Shown here: positions 45,379 to 54,791 of the stretch, piece after piece
Layout of the letters: each line of letters begins with the position of its first letter
How positions within the stretch are numbered: position 1 is the first letter of the stretch
Assembly: GCA_028277115.1 (NCBI GenBank)
Contig: JANQHG010000033.1
Location: forward strand, 1-54,791
Direction of reading: 5' to 3'
Length of the DNA stretch: 54,791 nt
DNA from: Azospirillaceae bacterium
Lineage (GTDB): Bacteria > Pseudomonadota > Alphaproteobacteria > Azospirillales > Azospirillaceae
Notes under the pieces: generated by a model
What the model was told of the DNA's origin: nothing
What the model saw: the letters and a program-made list of their open reading frames with translations, nothing else
Databases searched by the model: none
Program-made: the position numbers and the translations under genes

Positions 45379-45684
45379 CTAATCCTCGAGCGTGATCAAC
45401 TTGCCGAGTTGCGCAACACTGAACACGCGCTTGACTTGTCCGGCGGCGCCACGTAACGCGAATTCCTTTTGGACGTTGCTCAACTCTTCGCGGGCGATTA
45501 ACAGCATGCCAATCCCAGCCGAGTCGACGAATTCCAAGTTTGCAAGGTCGATGACTTGGCGCCTCGCGTCGTTCTGCAACATCTCCCGAATGAGCGTGCG
45601 CATGCGCGCGTGGTCGTTGAAGGTCAATCGCCCGCTCATCCGGACGGTTGCCTCCTGTTCCTTGACATCGACGGCATAGTCCAT
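45379..45684 (-). CDS. STAS-domain anti-sigma factor antagonist (RsbV-like)
   Basis: The 101-residue single-domain protein has the STAS hallmark NLEFVDSAGIGMLLIAREEL. The serine in DSAG is the site phosphorylated by an RsbW kinase and dephosphorylated by a PP2C. It precedes the kinase gene by 12 nt. With the two receiver-PP2C proteins it forms a complete partner switch driven by phosphorelay. Confidence 0.93.
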   Translation of the reverse strand: MDYAVDVKEQEATVRMSGRLTFNDHARMRTLIREMLQNDARRQVIDLANLEFVDSAGIGMLLIAREELSNVQKEFALRGAAGQVKRVFSVAQLGKLITLED

Positions 45685-45774
45685 GAAACCCCGCGTCCCC
45701 CGATCTTCGGCCGGTCGGCCTCGCGCACACCGACCGGCGGACCGTTCTTGGTGGCCCGGCGCGGCGATTGCCGA

Positions 45775-47001
45775 TCAGAACAGCTCGACCGCACCGGCCT
45801 CGTCATCGTCCGAACTCCGCGCACTGTCCCGGTGCCCGACGTCGGCGTCAAGCGCTCCGTGCGCATCCAGCGCCGTGCCGTCAAGCAACAACTTGCGAAC
45901 AAAACGCTGCCTTACCTCCGAAAGAGTTAACCGCCCGAGCAGTTGATCGATCCAGGCGGACGGTATCTCCGGCTGCAACGTCGGCGGTACCACCTGCCGG
46001 GTCTCGATCTCGAGCGTTTCCAATGCGGCGTCGAGGACTCGCAAACAGTCATTGACATGCTCGAGCTTCTGTTTGGTGTAGTCCTGGAATTGCATGCCAG
46101 TGATCATCGTGCCGATATTCTTGGAGATGTGCTCCGACGAACTGGCGGTGTTGGAAAGGACACGTTGAAACAGGGCGGTCTGCTCGACCAGGCTTTCCAT
46201 CGTTTTGTCGACCCGCTCTTTCGCCAGCATCTGCGGTGACATGTCGGTTTCGGCGATCAGGCGCAGGATTTCGTGGCCTTCACGGACACCTTTGACCACA
46301 GCGCCAACGCGCGCGCGCATCCGCTCGGCCAACTCGTCGGTGGTCCGGGACATATGGCGGACTTCATTGGCAACCACGGCAAAGGTTCGGCCGGCATCGC
46401 CGGCGCGAAAGGCCTCGATGGTGGCGTTGAGCGCGAGTAAATTGGTCTGACGGTTGATCACATCGATATCAGTGATGCTCTTCTCCAACTCGATCGCGTC
46501 TTGCTGTACATCGTCGAGCAGATAAACCATGCTCATCGCCTTTTTCGACAACAAGACGATGTTGTTGACCATCTCGTTGATCAAGTCCTGCATCGACGTG
46601 ACCACGGTTTCGAGCGGCACCGCCTCGCCGTCGATGGTCACGAACTGGGCAAGTCCGACGATCTCTTCGACCCGTTGCGACTGGTCGCGGGCGACCTCGG
46701 CCAAGTCGCGAAAGCGGGCGCTCAGATCGACTGTGCTGGTCTCGACGAGGGTCGAGGCGCGGTCGATCTCGCTTTCGAGCAACTCGAACGATCGGCGCAT
46801 CAGGTCAGCGAACGCGAGCCAACGCGCGATCACCTGGCGAACCGGCACCGACGGCGCGCCGGCCAGGTCCGGGCGATCGTCGGTGTCGTCGGTGTCATCG
46901 GCGCGATCGACCCGATCGGGTCCGGCGTCCAGAGCACCGTGCGAGCGGTCCGCGACGTCGGATCGGCCGAACACCCGGCCCCAGCGCCATGCCGACTGCA
47001 T
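45775..47001 (-). CDS. Soluble chemoreceptor-like signalling protein
   Basis: The 408-residue protein has no transmembrane segment. A coiled-coil MCP-like region centres on [20 protein letters not shown], then [13 protein letters not shown]. The tip differs from the consensus ([12 protein letters not shown] instead of [12 protein letters not shown]). That tip binds CheA and CheW, so coupling may be altered. The C-terminal [19 protein letters not shown] region is seen in cytoplasmic receptors and CheZ-like neighbours. The N-terminus is Asp-rich. It lies between cheB and the STAS gene, linking the chemosensory core to the partner switch. Confidence 0.8.
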   Translation of the reverse strand: MQSAWRWGRVFGRSDVADRSHGALDAGPDRVDRADDTDDTDDRPDLAGAPSVPVRQVIARWLAFADLMRRSFELLESEIDRASTLVETSTVDLSARFRDLAEVARDQSQRVEEIVGLAQFVTIDGEAVPLETVVTSMQDLINEMVNNIVLLSKKAMSMVYLLDDVQQDAIELEKSITDIDVINRQTNLLALNATIEAFRAGDAGRTFAVVANEVRHMSRTTDELAERMRARVGAVVKGVREGHEILRLIAETDMSPQMLAKERVDKTMESLVEQTALFQRVLSNTASSSEHISKNIGTMITGMQFQDYTKQKLEHVNDCLRVLDAALETLEIETRQVVPPTLQPEIPSAWIDQLLGRLTLSEVRQRFVRKLLLDGTALDAHGALDADVGHRDSARSSDDDEAGAVELF

Positions 47002-47111
47002 TGTTTGGTTTCCCTGACCGTAGGGCGGTGGTGCCGACTCCGAACGGGCGATCCCGATCCGGGGCGCGCGGGTCGTGCGACCGGACTTTCACAAAAAATG
47101 CCGACTTTGAC

Positions 47112-48176
47112 TCATGCCCCATAAGGACTGTCCCGCGCGCCGGCCGCGGCCGGCGCGCGCAGCAGTTCGGCGGCAATCTGGTCGATCGCAAGCTCGACCG
47201 CGACCGCCCCGATCGCCGCCGCGGCACGCGGCATCCCGTATACCACGCAGCTGGTTTCCTGTTCTCCAATCGTGTGGCCGCCGGCATCGCGCACCGCCTT
47301 TAAGCCGAGGGCCCCGTCGCGCCCCATGCCGCTCAAGATCGCGCCGACCGCGCGTGCGCCGGCGCTCGCCGCCACCGACTCGAACAAGACGTCAACCGAC
47401 GGTCGGTGGCCGCTGCGCGGCGGACCGTCGTCGAGCCGACTGACCAAGCCGCCGCCGCTTGCCGTCACCACCAAGTGCCGGTCACCGGGCGCAATCAGTA
47501 CCATCCCGGGCGCGAGCCGGTCGCCGTCGCGCGCCAGGCGCACGGTCGGCGCGCACAGGGTGTTAAGCCGCACGGCGAAACTTGCAAGATAGCTTGCGCC
47601 CATGTGTTGGGCGATCACGATCGGCGGCGCGTTTGCCGGCATCGCGGAGAGGATCTCGCGGATCCGCTCGACCCCGCCGGTCGATGCCCCGATGGCGATC
47701 AGATGACCCCCGCCGACGCCGCGCGGCGCCGGCAGTGTCAGCGCGCGCGCTGGCAGCGCCGGCCGGCGGCTCACGCGCACCGTCGCGGCCATCCGGACTT
47801 TGGCCAACAGGTCGTCGCGCATCGCCGCGACGTCGGCCGGGCCGCTGTTCGGTTTGGCGACGTAGTCGATCGCGCCGAGCTCGAGTGCGCGCACCGTCGC
47901 CTCGGAACCGTCCCGGGTCTGGGTCGATACCATGATCACCGGGGTCGGCCGAAGCGTCATGATCTTTTCAAGGAAGGTCAGACCGTCCATCCGCGGCATC
48001 TCGACGTCGAGCGTGATCACGTCGGGATTGGTCGCCTTGATCAGGGTGCGCGCCTCGTACGGGTCGCGGGCGCTGCCGACCACCTCGATTTCCGGGTCCG
48101 CCGACAGAAGTTGCGTCAGCATCTGGCGCATCAAGGCACTGTCATCGACGATCGCGACCCTTATCTGTTTCGCCAT
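47112..48176 (-). CDS. cheB: CheB methylesterase / glutamine deamidase
   Basis: The 354-residue protein has a receiver domain (VITLDVEMPRMDG) and a C-terminal methylesterase with the catalytic triad: Ser in AIGASTGGVERI, His in VIAQHMGASY and Asp in LSGMGRDGALGLK. It removes receptor methyl groups when phosphorylated by CheA. It follows cheD by 3 nt and precedes the soluble receptor. Confidence 0.97.
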   Translation of the reverse strand: MAKQIRVAIVDDSALMRQMLTQLLSADPEIEVVGSARDPYEARTLIKATNPDVITLDVEMPRMDGLTFLEKIMTLRPTPVIMVSTQTRDGSEATVRALELGAIDYVAKPNSGPADVAAMRDDLLAKVRMAATVRVSRRPALPARALTLPAPRGVGGGHLIAIGASTGGVERIREILSAMPANAPPIVIAQHMGASYLASFAVRLNTLCAPTVRLARDGDRLAPGMVLIAPGDRHLVVTASGGGLVSRLDDGPPRSGHRPSVDVLFESVAASAGARAVGAILSGMGRDGALGLKAVRDAGGHTIGEQETSCVVYGMPRAAAAIGAVAVELAIDQIAAELLRAPAAAGARDSPYGA

Positions 48177-48179
48177 GGT

Positions 48180-48836
48180 TTATGGGTCTCCGAACAGCTC
48201 CACCTCGCCGTCGAGCGGTTGATGGCGGAGGCCGCTCAGGAAGCGCAGTTCGCGGTCGACGGTGGCCAACAACGCTTCGGGGCGCAACAGTCGGCGCAAC
48301 ACCCGCCCGATGACCGGGTAATAGTGGACGCGGCGCGCCACAGTGCCGCCAAGGTCCTGGCCGACCAGGGTCAGCCCCTCGCGGTCGAGATAGCGCAAAA
48401 CGAACCGGGCGTTCTTGGCTCCGATGTCGAGGCTCGACCTGATCACCCGCGCGCCGCCAAACACCTTGACCTCGAGCCGGTCGCGCCGCGCGCCGCGGCC
48501 AAGAAGGTCGTTGATCAGCCGCTCCATCGCGACGCTGCCGTAGCGGGTCGCAACGTCCGCGCCGCTGCGGCCATTGGTCGGTTCCTCGGGCAGGAGAAAA
48601 TGGTTCATGCCGCCGACCGCTGCGACCGGGTCGCGCACGCAGGCCGCGACGCAACTGCCGAGCGTGGTCACCAGCATGTCGTCCGGGTGGTTGCTGACCT
48701 GATGATGGCCGAGCAACACCTTGCGGATGTGCGCCCCGTACTGCGGGTGATAATAGCTGCAATGCAAGTCCGCGTCGAGCCGCGCCGGGCGGCGTGCGCG
48801 ACTGCTCTGCGACCGATCGCTGCCGTCGGGGGCCAT
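48180..48836 (-). CDS. cheD: CheD receptor glutamine deamidase
   Basis: CheD (218 residues) deamidates receptor glutamines. It has the catalytic cysteine in VTTLGSCVAACVRD, histidine in GGMNHFLLPEE and the conserved IGAKNARFVLRYL. The ATG at 48836 overlaps the cheR stop (TGATG). The N-terminus (about 25 residues) and the C-terminal about 40 residues are not conserved. A TTG one codon upstream is an alternative start. Confidence 0.94.
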   Translation of the reverse strand: MAPDGSDRSQSSRARRPARLDADLHCSYYHPQYGAHIRKVLLGHHQVSNHPDDMLVTTLGSCVAACVRDPVAAVGGMNHFLLPEEPTNGRSGADVATRYGSVAMERLINDLLGRGARRDRLEVKVFGGARVIRSSLDIGAKNARFVLRYLDREGLTLVGQDLGGTVARRVHYYPVIGRVLRRLLRPEALLATVDRELRFLSGLRHQPLDGEVELFGDP

Positions 48837-49774
48837 CAATCGCTCCTGCGGTATATGGTTTGGCCGATCTGGCGGAACCGATCGGTCAGGCCAAACAGAC
48901 TCTCCGAATGGCCAAGATAGAGAAAACCACGAGGAACCAAAAGCGCAGCAAACCGATCAGCGATACCACTCCGGCCAGCCCGGTCGAAGTATATTAACAC
49001 ATTGCGACAGAAGATGGCATCAAACAGGCCCGACATCGGCCAAGGCTCGAGCAGGTTGAGCGGCTTGAAGGTCACCAACCGCCGGACCTCGGGCGCGATC
49101 GACAGCCGGTCCTGGCCGGTCGGATCGCGCAGCAGGCGGGCGAACCGGTCGCGAAAGGCCGGCGGCACGGTTTGTAGCGCGTCGATCCCGTATTCGCCGC
49201 GGCGCGCGGTCGCGACCATTGCTGTGTCGATGTCGGTCGCGAGGATGCGGGCGTCCCATCGGCCAAGATCAGTCACGTTGGCGAGCACGGTCATCGCGAT
49301 CGAGTAAGCCTCAGGGCCGGACGAGCAGCCGGCCGACCACAGCCTGAGCCGTTGCGGCCGACCGGCGCCGACGCGGGCCCTTACCTCGGGCAGCGCCACG
49401 TTCGCCAGATGGTCGAAATGGTGCGCCTCGCGGAAGAACGCGGTCAGATTGGTGGTCAGCGCGTTGACCAAAAACCCGATCTCGTCGGCACCGCGATCGC
49501 TGTTGATCAGCGCGCAATAGGCATCGAAGTCGGGCAAACCGAGCGTGCGCAACCGCCGCGCCAGCCGCGCATAGACCATCTCGCGCTTATGCGCCGCCAA
49601 GTGGATGCCGGCGAGCCGACGCAACAGGTCGGCGATGAAGGTGAAGTTGGCCGCCTCGAACCGGAACTCGCGGCTGTCGGCCAAGCCCCGGCTCGAAGCG
49701 GCGCGCGCCGCCGTTGCCCGACCCGACGCCGCCGCGGCGGCCGATCGGGGATATGGGTCAGGCGGCGGCGTCAC
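48836..49774 (-). CDS. cheR: CheR chemotaxis methyltransferase
   Basis: CheR methylates receptor glutamates with S-adenosylmethionine. The 312-residue protein has the N-terminal helical domain, [15 protein letters not shown], the SAM motif [34 protein letters not shown] and [14 protein letters not shown]. The GTG start overlaps the end of the upstream receptor gene by 17 nt. About 30 low-complexity residues precede the conserved part. Confidence 0.96.
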   Translation of the reverse strand: MTPPPDPYPRSAAAAASGRATAARAASSRGLADSREFRFEAANFTFIADLLRRLAGIHLAAHKREMVYARLARRLRTLGLPDFDAYCALINSDRGADEIGFLVNALTTNLTAFFREAHHFDHLANVALPEVRARVGAGRPQRLRLWSAGCSSGPEAYSIAMTVLANVTDLGRWDARILATDIDTAMVATARRGEYGIDALQTVPPAFRDRFARLLRDPTGQDRLSIAPEVRRLVTFKPLNLLEPWPMSGLFDAIFCRNVLIYFDRAGRSGIADRFAALLVPRGFLYLGHSESLFGLTDRFRQIGQTIYRRSD

Positions 49775-52679
49775 GGCCGCGCACCTGGTCGCGGAGCGTG
49801 CGGGCCAGTTGTTCGATCAGGGCGTCGACCTCGGCCGAGGCTTCGGTCATCTCGGCGAGCACCCGGCGTGCCGCGGCCTCGTCGCCGTCGGCATGGTGCT
49901 GGAGCGCCCGACGGCCGGCGTCGTGGACCCTGGCGTGCGGGACGGCGAGCGCGACGAAGGTCGGATCGGCGCGCAAGCCCGGGTCACGCACCCCATCATA
50001 CCAACGGCCGAGCCGACAATGATGGGCATCGGCCAACTGGTCGGCGTCCAGCGACCCGCCGTCCTCGATCGCTTTGGTCACCCGCTCGGCGAACCGGGCG
50101 TGGTCGATCCGGGTGCCCTCGACCAGGGCGGCATCATGGCTGGCCCGGCGGTCGCCGGCGTTGCGGGTCTGGTCGGTGATGAAAAAGGCGATCTGGTCGC
50201 GCATCACGTCGGCCTGGTTCGAAAGCGCGCGTGCGGCCGCGGTGCTTTGTTCGACCAGCGCCGCGTTCTTTTGGGTCATCTCGTCCATCTGGGTGACCGC
50301 GGTGTTGATCTCATCGATGCCGTTTGCCTGTTCGGCAGTCGCGCGCGCGATGTCGTCCACCAGATCGGCGACCCGGTTGACGCTGCCGACGATCGCGGTC
50401 AACGCTTCGCCGGCGGCACCGACCAGGGTGACGCCGTCGTGCACCTGTTCGGCGCTGTCTTGGATCAGCGCCTTGATCTCCTTCGACGCGGTCGCCGAGC
50501 GTTGGGCGAGCTGGCGGACCTCTTGGGCAACCACGGCGAAGCCTCGCCCGGCCTCGCCGGCGCGCGCGGCCTCGACCGCGGCATTGAGCGCAAGCAGGTT
50601 GGTCTGGAACGCGATCTCGTCGATCACCCCGATGATCTCGCTGATTTTGCGCGACGACGAGGCGATCCGTTGCATCGCCGTCGCCGCTTGCGTTGCTGTC
50701 TTGCCGCCATGTTCGGCGGCGTCGCGCGCCTGGTTGGCGACGTCGGCGACCTGGCGCGCGGTGTCCGCGTTGGTGCGCACCGTCGCGGCCAGCTGTTCCA
50801 TCGACGCCGCGGTTTCCTCAAGGCTCGAGGCCTGCTGCTCGGTGCGTTCGGACAAGTCCTGGCTGCCGGCGGCGACCTCGCGCGCGGCCGCCGTGATCGC
50901 GCTGGTCGCGCGGTCGATCCGCGAGACGATCTCCGACAGTTTCTCGGTGGTGGCGTTAAAATCCTCTTTCAAGCGCTCGAAGATGCCGTCGTAGCGGGCG
51001 TCGATCCGCTTGGTCAGGTCACCGAACGCGAGCGCTTCGGCCATCGCCGCCAAACCGTTGGTGACACGATTGATCGCGTCGGCAAAGCGGTTGATGCCGT
51101 CACTGACCGCCCAGAAGAACCCGGTCTTGTCATCGATCGCGATGCGCCGGCTGAACGCGCCGTGCGCCGCCGCCTCGACGATCTCCTTGATCTCGGCTTC
51201 GGTCGCACGGGCCTGGGTGATGTCCTGCCACTCGATCACGGTGCCGCGGTGGACGCCGTGGCGGTCGCGCACCGGGTTGGCGATCACGGTAAACAGGCGC
51301 CGGCCGACCCGGGCGCTGCCGTGATGGGTGCCGCTCAGCTGGTCGAGCAGACGACGCTGGTGCGCCGGGTCGGTGTGGAACTGGTCCATGTTGCGCCCAA
51401 CCAGATGATCGGCGCTGAAATGCGGCAGGGCTTGTCTGATGTCGTCCTCGGCGGTGCGGAACATCGCGATGATCGCCGGGTTGGCGTAGGTGATGGTGCC
51501 GTCGGGGGCGGACATCATGACATTGGACGAGGCACGTTCGAGCCCGTTGGCCGCGCGCGCCGCCACGATCGTGAAATCCTTCAGTGACGTGAGCGCGCGC
51601 GCGAGCGCACCGATCGCGTCGCCGCGGTCGGTGTGCGGGATCGCGACCGCCGGGTCGTCGTCGGCGAGCGCCGCCGCCGCGCGGGCAAAGGCATCCAGCG
51701 GGCGCGTGATCCCGCGCAAGAGACGGTGCGCCACCACCGCCGCCGCGATCACGGCTGCAATCGCGAGCCCGACAAGACCGGCGAGCGCGAGCGCGAGCGC
51801 GTCACCCGCAGCCCCGTCCGCGGTACCGGCCGCGGCTGCCGCGGCGTCGGCGATCGCTTGTGCGTCCTCCGCCAACGGACCGGCGAGCACCGGCAGCGCC
51901 TGGTCGCGCAGCGCGGCCACCCGCTCGATCCCGTCCGCCAGCTGGTCCAACGCGCCGCGATAATCGCGCCAACCACGGGCAAGCTCGCCATCGCCGACCA
52001 GCGGCACGGCCAGGCTGGCCGCGACCGCCGTCGCCGCCCTGCCGAACCCCGAAGCGAGCTCGGGGTCCGCGCGCGCCGCGGCGCGCGCGGCGGTCGCGGC
52101 CAAGCGATGCCAGGGCCCGAAGGCAGCGGCCGCATCGCCGCCCCCGGCGGCGGCCCGCGCAAGCGCCGCAGTCACCCGGGCGGCAAGCGGGTCCAGGGTG
52201 TCGCCGGCAAGGCGATCGAGCGCCGCGCGCGCCGCGACCAATTGGTCGGCCCGATCAATCACCGCCGATAAACGCCCGGTCAACGCCTCCAGTCGCACCG
52301 TGATCGCGTCCGGGGTGTTGGGGAGCGGGGCGTCCGCGACCGCGGCCAGGGCCCGGCGCACCCGATCAAACCGGCCGGCGTGGTCGTGCGCCGCCGCGTG
52401 CCCGACCGCCTGGGCGGCGTCGACGACGCCGGCCAGGGCGGTGTCGATCTCCACGACCCGAGTCGCCACCGCCGCAGCGGCGGCGGCGGCGGTCCGACGG
52501 GTCTCGACGTCGACCAACGTCACGGACGCGACGATGACGGCGGTCACCCCTACCGCGGCAACCAGCCCGACCCCGACCGCGATCCGGGTGGCGAGCCCGG
52601 CGCTACGCGCCGCCCGATCCTGCGGCCGGGTCGGGGCCGCGGGGTGCGCGGATGCCGCGGGGCCGGTCGGGTCGGTCAT
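49758..52679 (-). CDS. Chemoreceptor with N-terminal sensor, PAS, HAMP and C-terminal CZB zinc domain
   Basis: The 973-residue receptor has, in order: TM1 (about 28-52), an Ala-rich helical periplasmic domain of about 250 residues, TM2 (about 300-322), HAMP, a PAS domain (about 385-500; [20 protein letters not shown] and [13 protein letters not shown]), further HAMP-like linkers, the MCP signalling domain with [17 protein letters not shown], and a C-terminal CZB domain. The CZB ligands appear in [21 protein letters not shown] and PHARVHDAG, a zinc or hypochlorite sensor in other bacteria. It is coupled to cheW (ATGA overlap) and overlaps cheR, so it is this cluster's dedicated receptor. Confidence 0.93.
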   Translation of the reverse strand: MTDPTGPAASAHPAAPTRPQDRAARSAGLATRIAVGVGLVAAVGVTAVIVASVTLVDVETRRTAAAAAAAVATRVVEIDTALAGVVDAAQAVGHAAAHDHAGRFDRVRRALAAVADAPLPNTPDAITVRLEALTGRLSAVIDRADQLVAARAALDRLAGDTLDPLAARVTAALARAAAGGGDAAAAFGPWHRLAATAARAAARADPELASGFGRAATAVAASLAVPLVGDGELARGWRDYRGALDQLADGIERVAALRDQALPVLAGPLAEDAQAIADAAAAAAGTADGAAGDALALALAGLVGLAIAAVIAAAVVAHRLLRGITRPLDAFARAAAALADDDPAVAIPHTDRGDAIGALARALTSLKDFTIVAARAANGLERASSNVMMSAPDGTITYANPAIIAMFRTAEDDIRQALPHFSADHLVGRNMDQFHTDPAHQRRLLDQLSGTHHGSARVGRRLFTVIANPVRDRHGVHRGTVIEWQDITQARATEAEIKEIVEAAAHGAFSRRIAIDDKTGFFWAVSDGINRFADAINRVTNGLAAMAEALAFGDLTKRIDARYDGIFERLKEDFNATTEKLSEIVSRIDRATSAITAAAREVAAGSQDLSERTEQQASSLEETAASMEQLAATVRTNADTARQVADVANQARDAAEHGGKTATQAATAMQRIASSSRKISEIIGVIDEIAFQTNLLALNAAVEAARAGEAGRGFAVVAQEVRQLAQRSATASKEIKALIQDSAEQVHDGVTLVGAAGEALTAIVGSVNRVADLVDDIARATAEQANGIDEINTAVTQMDEMTQKNAALVEQSTAAARALSNQADVMRDQIAFFITDQTRNAGDRRASHDAALVEGTRIDHARFAERVTKAIEDGGSLDADQLADAHHCRLGRWYDGVRDPGLRADPTFVALAVPHARVHDAGRRALQHHADGDEAAARRVLAEMTEASAEVDALIEQLARTLRDQVRGRDAAA

Positions 52680-53269
52680 GGCGTCACCCGTACCGTCGCG
52701 ATCTGTCGCGGGCGCCGGGTCGGGTCGAGCTCGCCGCTTTCTTCGGCGAACAGGCCCTCGACGTCGAGCAGGGTGACCATCCGGTCGTCAGCGGTGAACA
52801 GGCCGGACAGGAAGCGGGCCTCAACCATGCCGGTCTCGACATCGGGCGGCGGCTTGATCTGGTCGCGGGCGACCGTGACGATGTCGGAGATTGCATCGAC
52901 CAGAACCCCGCGGGTGCGTTCGGCAACCTGGAGCACCACGACGACATGGCGCTCGGTCACTTGGGTGGCACCGCCGCCGAAGCGGGCGCGCAGATCGAAG
53001 ATCGGGATGATGATGCCGCGCAGGTTGATCACGCCGCGGACATAGTCGGGCATCTTGGGCAGCCGGCTCTCGGGGGTCCAACCACGGATTTCCCGCACCG
53101 ACAGGATGTTGATGCCGTACTCTTCGTCATCGACCGTGAAGGTGACGTATTGCTCCTCGTGCTCCTTGGCACCGGTGGTGGCAAGCTCGGTCCGGGCGAA
53201 ACTGACCGGCGCGGGCGGGGTCGCGGCGGCGGCGGGCGGGGACGGCGGCACGGTCGGGGCGGTGGTCAT
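52676..53269 (-). CDS. cheW: CheW coupling protein
   Basis: CheW (197 residues) bridges receptors and CheA. The core begins at [21 protein letters not shown] and has [22 protein letters not shown], the canonical CheW signature. A Pro/Ala-rich N-terminal tail of about 35 residues and a longer loop near [15 protein letters not shown] are additional. Its stop overlaps the receptor start (ATGA), and it starts 9 nt after cheA. Confidence 0.96.
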   Translation of the reverse strand: MTTAPTVPPSPPAAAATPPAPVSFARTELATTGAKEHEEQYVTFTVDDEEYGINILSVREIRGWTPESRLPKMPDYVRGVINLRGIIIPIFDLRARFGGGATQVTERHVVVVLQVAERTRGVLVDAISDIVTVARDQIKPPPDVETGMVEARFLSGLFTADDRMVTLLDVEGLFAEESGELDPTRRPRQIATVRVTP

Positions 53270-53278
53270 CGGGCAGCC

Positions 53279-54790
53279 TCAGGTGGTTGGACCGGACGGG
53301 GTTGGACCGGACGGGAGGGCCGGCGCGGCAGCGTCGACGAACGCCCCGGCGGACGGGTCGACAAGGCGATGCAGGTCGGCCGGGCGGAGCTGCGGCGACA
53401 TCATCTTGATCCCTGCGACATCCAGGATGAGCGCGACCCGGCCGTCGCCGAGGATGGTCGCGGCGGCGACGCCGTCGAGCCGGCGGAAGTTCTCCTCAAG
53501 GCTCTTGATCACCACCTGCTGCTGGCCGACCACTTCGTCGACCACGAGACCGATCCGGCCTCCGTCCTCGGTTTCGATCAGGACGACCAAGCCCTTGGTC
53601 GCATCGTCGACCGCGTTCGGGATGCCGAACACCCGGTTGAGGTAAACCAGGCGCACATAGGCACCGCGCGCCATCATGACGTCGCACTGGTTGACCAGCG
53701 AATGCAGCTCGCTCGGCTTGGGGCGCAGGCTTTCGACGATGTTGGTCAGCGGCAGCACGAAACGGTCGGCGCCGACCGCGATCACCATACCGTCGAGCAC
53801 CGCGAGCGTCAGCGGCAGCGACAGGACGAAGCGCGCGCCGATGCCGGGCGTTGAGGCGACGGTGATCCGGCCGCCCAGGCTGGTGATGTTGCGCCGCACC
53901 ACGTCCATCCCGACGCCGCGTCCGGAGATGCTGGAGACGGTCTCGGCAGTGGAAAAGCCGGGCACGAAGATCAGACTGTCGATCTCGTCGTCGCCGGGAT
54001 GGTGGCCGGGCGGCACGATGCCGCGCGCCACCGCGGTCGTGAGCACCCGGTCGCGGTCGATGCCGCGACCGTCGTCGGCGACCTCGATCACGATGCGGCC
54101 GGACCGGTGCTGCGCCGACAGGTGGACCGTGCCGGTGCGCGGCTTGCCGACCCGCTCGCGCTCGTCAGGCGGCTCGATGCCGTGGTCGATCGAGTTGCGG
54201 ATCATGTGGGTCAACGGGTCGACCAGGTTTTCGACCACCGTCTTGTCGACCTCGGTGCCTTCGCCGCTGGTCTCAAGCCGGACATCCTTTTTGGTCTCGA
54301 CCGCGAGCTCGCGCACCAGACGCGGCATGCGCGAGAACACCGAGCTGACCGGCTGGGCCCGGATCGCCATCACGCTCTCGCGCAGCTCCCGGGTGTGCTG
54401 GGACAGCTGTTCCAGCCCCTCGACCAACTCCTGGAAGCTGCCCGGCGGGATCTCTCGCAGATGCTCGGTGATCATCGCCTGGGTGATCACCATCTCGCCG
54501 ACCATGTTGACCAGCCGTTCGATCTTTTCGACATCGACCCGGATGGTGTGGCTGGTCACCGGCGGCGGCATCTCGCCTGCCGCAGCGGCGCGACGCGACG
54601 GTTCGGCGGGCGCGTCGGGGCCGGTCGGCGGCGCGGCGCCCGCGGTCGGCGCGAGCGCGAGCGCGGTGCCGGCGGTGCCCGGGGGCGCGGACGCGCCGTC
54701 AGGCGCCGCGGCGGCAGCGTCGGCCGCCGTGCCGTCGAGCGGCGCAAGCGCGCCGGCCGGCGTCGACGCCGGCGCGCCGCTGTCCGACCA
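53279..54790 (-). CDS. cheA: CheA histidine kinase, C-terminal part
   Basis: The frame is open to the right edge, so the phosphotransfer (P1) and P2 domains are outside. Within the window are about 73 residues of Ala/Pro linker, then the dimerisation domain P3 (VDVEKIERLVNMVGEMVITQ), the kinase domain P4 with HMIRNSIDHGIEPPDER (N box), VADDGRGIDRDRVL (G1), FSTAETVSSISGRGVGMDVV (F and G2), and the CheW-like P5 to the stop at 53279. The Met at 54571 is in the linker, not the start. It begins the long minus-strand signalling run. Confidence 0.97.
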   Translation of the reverse strand, partial: WSDSGAPASTPAGALAPLDGTAADAAAAAPDGASAPPGTAGTALALAPTAGAAPPTGPDAPAEPSRRAAAAGEMPPPVTSHTIRVDVEKIERLVNMVGEMVITQAMITEHLREIPPGSFQELVEGLEQLSQHTRELRESVMAIRAQPVSSVFSRMPRLVRELAVETKKDVRLETSGEGTEVDKTVVENLVDPLTHMIRNSIDHGIEPPDERERVGKPRTGTVHLSAQHRSGRIVIEVADDGRGIDRDRVLTTAVARGIVPPGHHPGDDEIDSLIFVPGFSTAETVSSISGRGVGMDVVRRNITSLGGRITVASTPGIGARFVLSLPLTLAVLDGMVIAVGADRFVLPLTNIVESLRPKPSELHSLVNQCDVMMARGAYVRLVYLNRVFGIPNAVDDATKGLVVLIETEDGGRIGLVVDEVVGQQQVVIKSLEENFRRLDGVAAATILGDGRVALILDVAGIKMMSPQLRPADLHRLVDPSAGAFVDAAAPALPSGPTPSGPTT

Positions 54791-54791
54791 G

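Overview
The window is about 54.8 kb of very GC-rich DNA from the chromosome of a free-living, motile alphaproteobacterium, most like the Rhodospirillales. The case for this is a set of class markers: the ChvG/ChvI-HprK-EIIA-HPr-EI block beside pckA and rapZ, a SciP-type (DUF1153) CtrA inhibitor, GapR (DUF2312), an alphaproteobacterial SspB, a circularly permuted two-piece tmRNA, FlaF, and ThyX as thymidylate synthase. No phage, insertion sequence, CRISPR array, rRNA or tRNA was seen.

Layout. 1-834 (minus): start of a two-partner-secretion exoprotein cut by the window edge. 1.2-6.0 kb: an EF-hand remnant, a haem-c chemoreceptor, an unusual SdhE-FlaF-DUF2934 reading frame and a sigma-54 response regulator. 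6.2-10.1 kb (plus): leuD, leuB, a membrane-anchored unknown, and an unknown protein paired with a PIN-domain protein. 10.5-17.1 kb (minus): chvI-chvG-hprK-rapZ-EIIA-HPr-EI, an envelope-stress and carbon/nitrogen PTS signalling chain. 17.6-20.1 kb (plus): a HugZ-like protein and pckA. 20.1-22.0 kb: sciP and an RNA m5C methyltransferase. 22.2-27.5 kb (plus): a repetitive TpsA-like exoprotein followed by a TPR-CHAT protease-like protein.

27.6-33.9 kb is the most striking part. Genes for a VIT/vWA protein with a textbook PEP-CTERM tail and for an exosortase lie on the minus strand. They are divergent from an OmpR-type response regulator and a histidine kinase. This looks like a self-contained exosortase with one dedicated substrate and its own two-component system. 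It has the architecture of the 'dedicated sortase' modules of marine proteobacteria, with the class GN sortase replaced by an unrelated membrane exosortase.

34-39 kb holds housekeeping genes: a metallo-beta-lactamase hydrolase, rpmJ, pyk and thyX, then the two-piece ssrA directly followed by sspB (the ClpXP adaptor for ssrA tags) and gapR. 39-41.5 kb: a coiled-coil PD-(D/E)XK-like protein with 42-bp tandem repeats, and amtB with a clear intrinsic terminator. 41.8-54.8 kb (minus) is one long signalling run: cheA-cheW-mcp-cheR-cheD-cheB-soluble receptor-STAS antagonist-RsbW-like ATPase-two REC-PP2C phosphatases. It couples a chemosensory core to a partner-switching module; the second phosphatase has altered metal-ligand positions.
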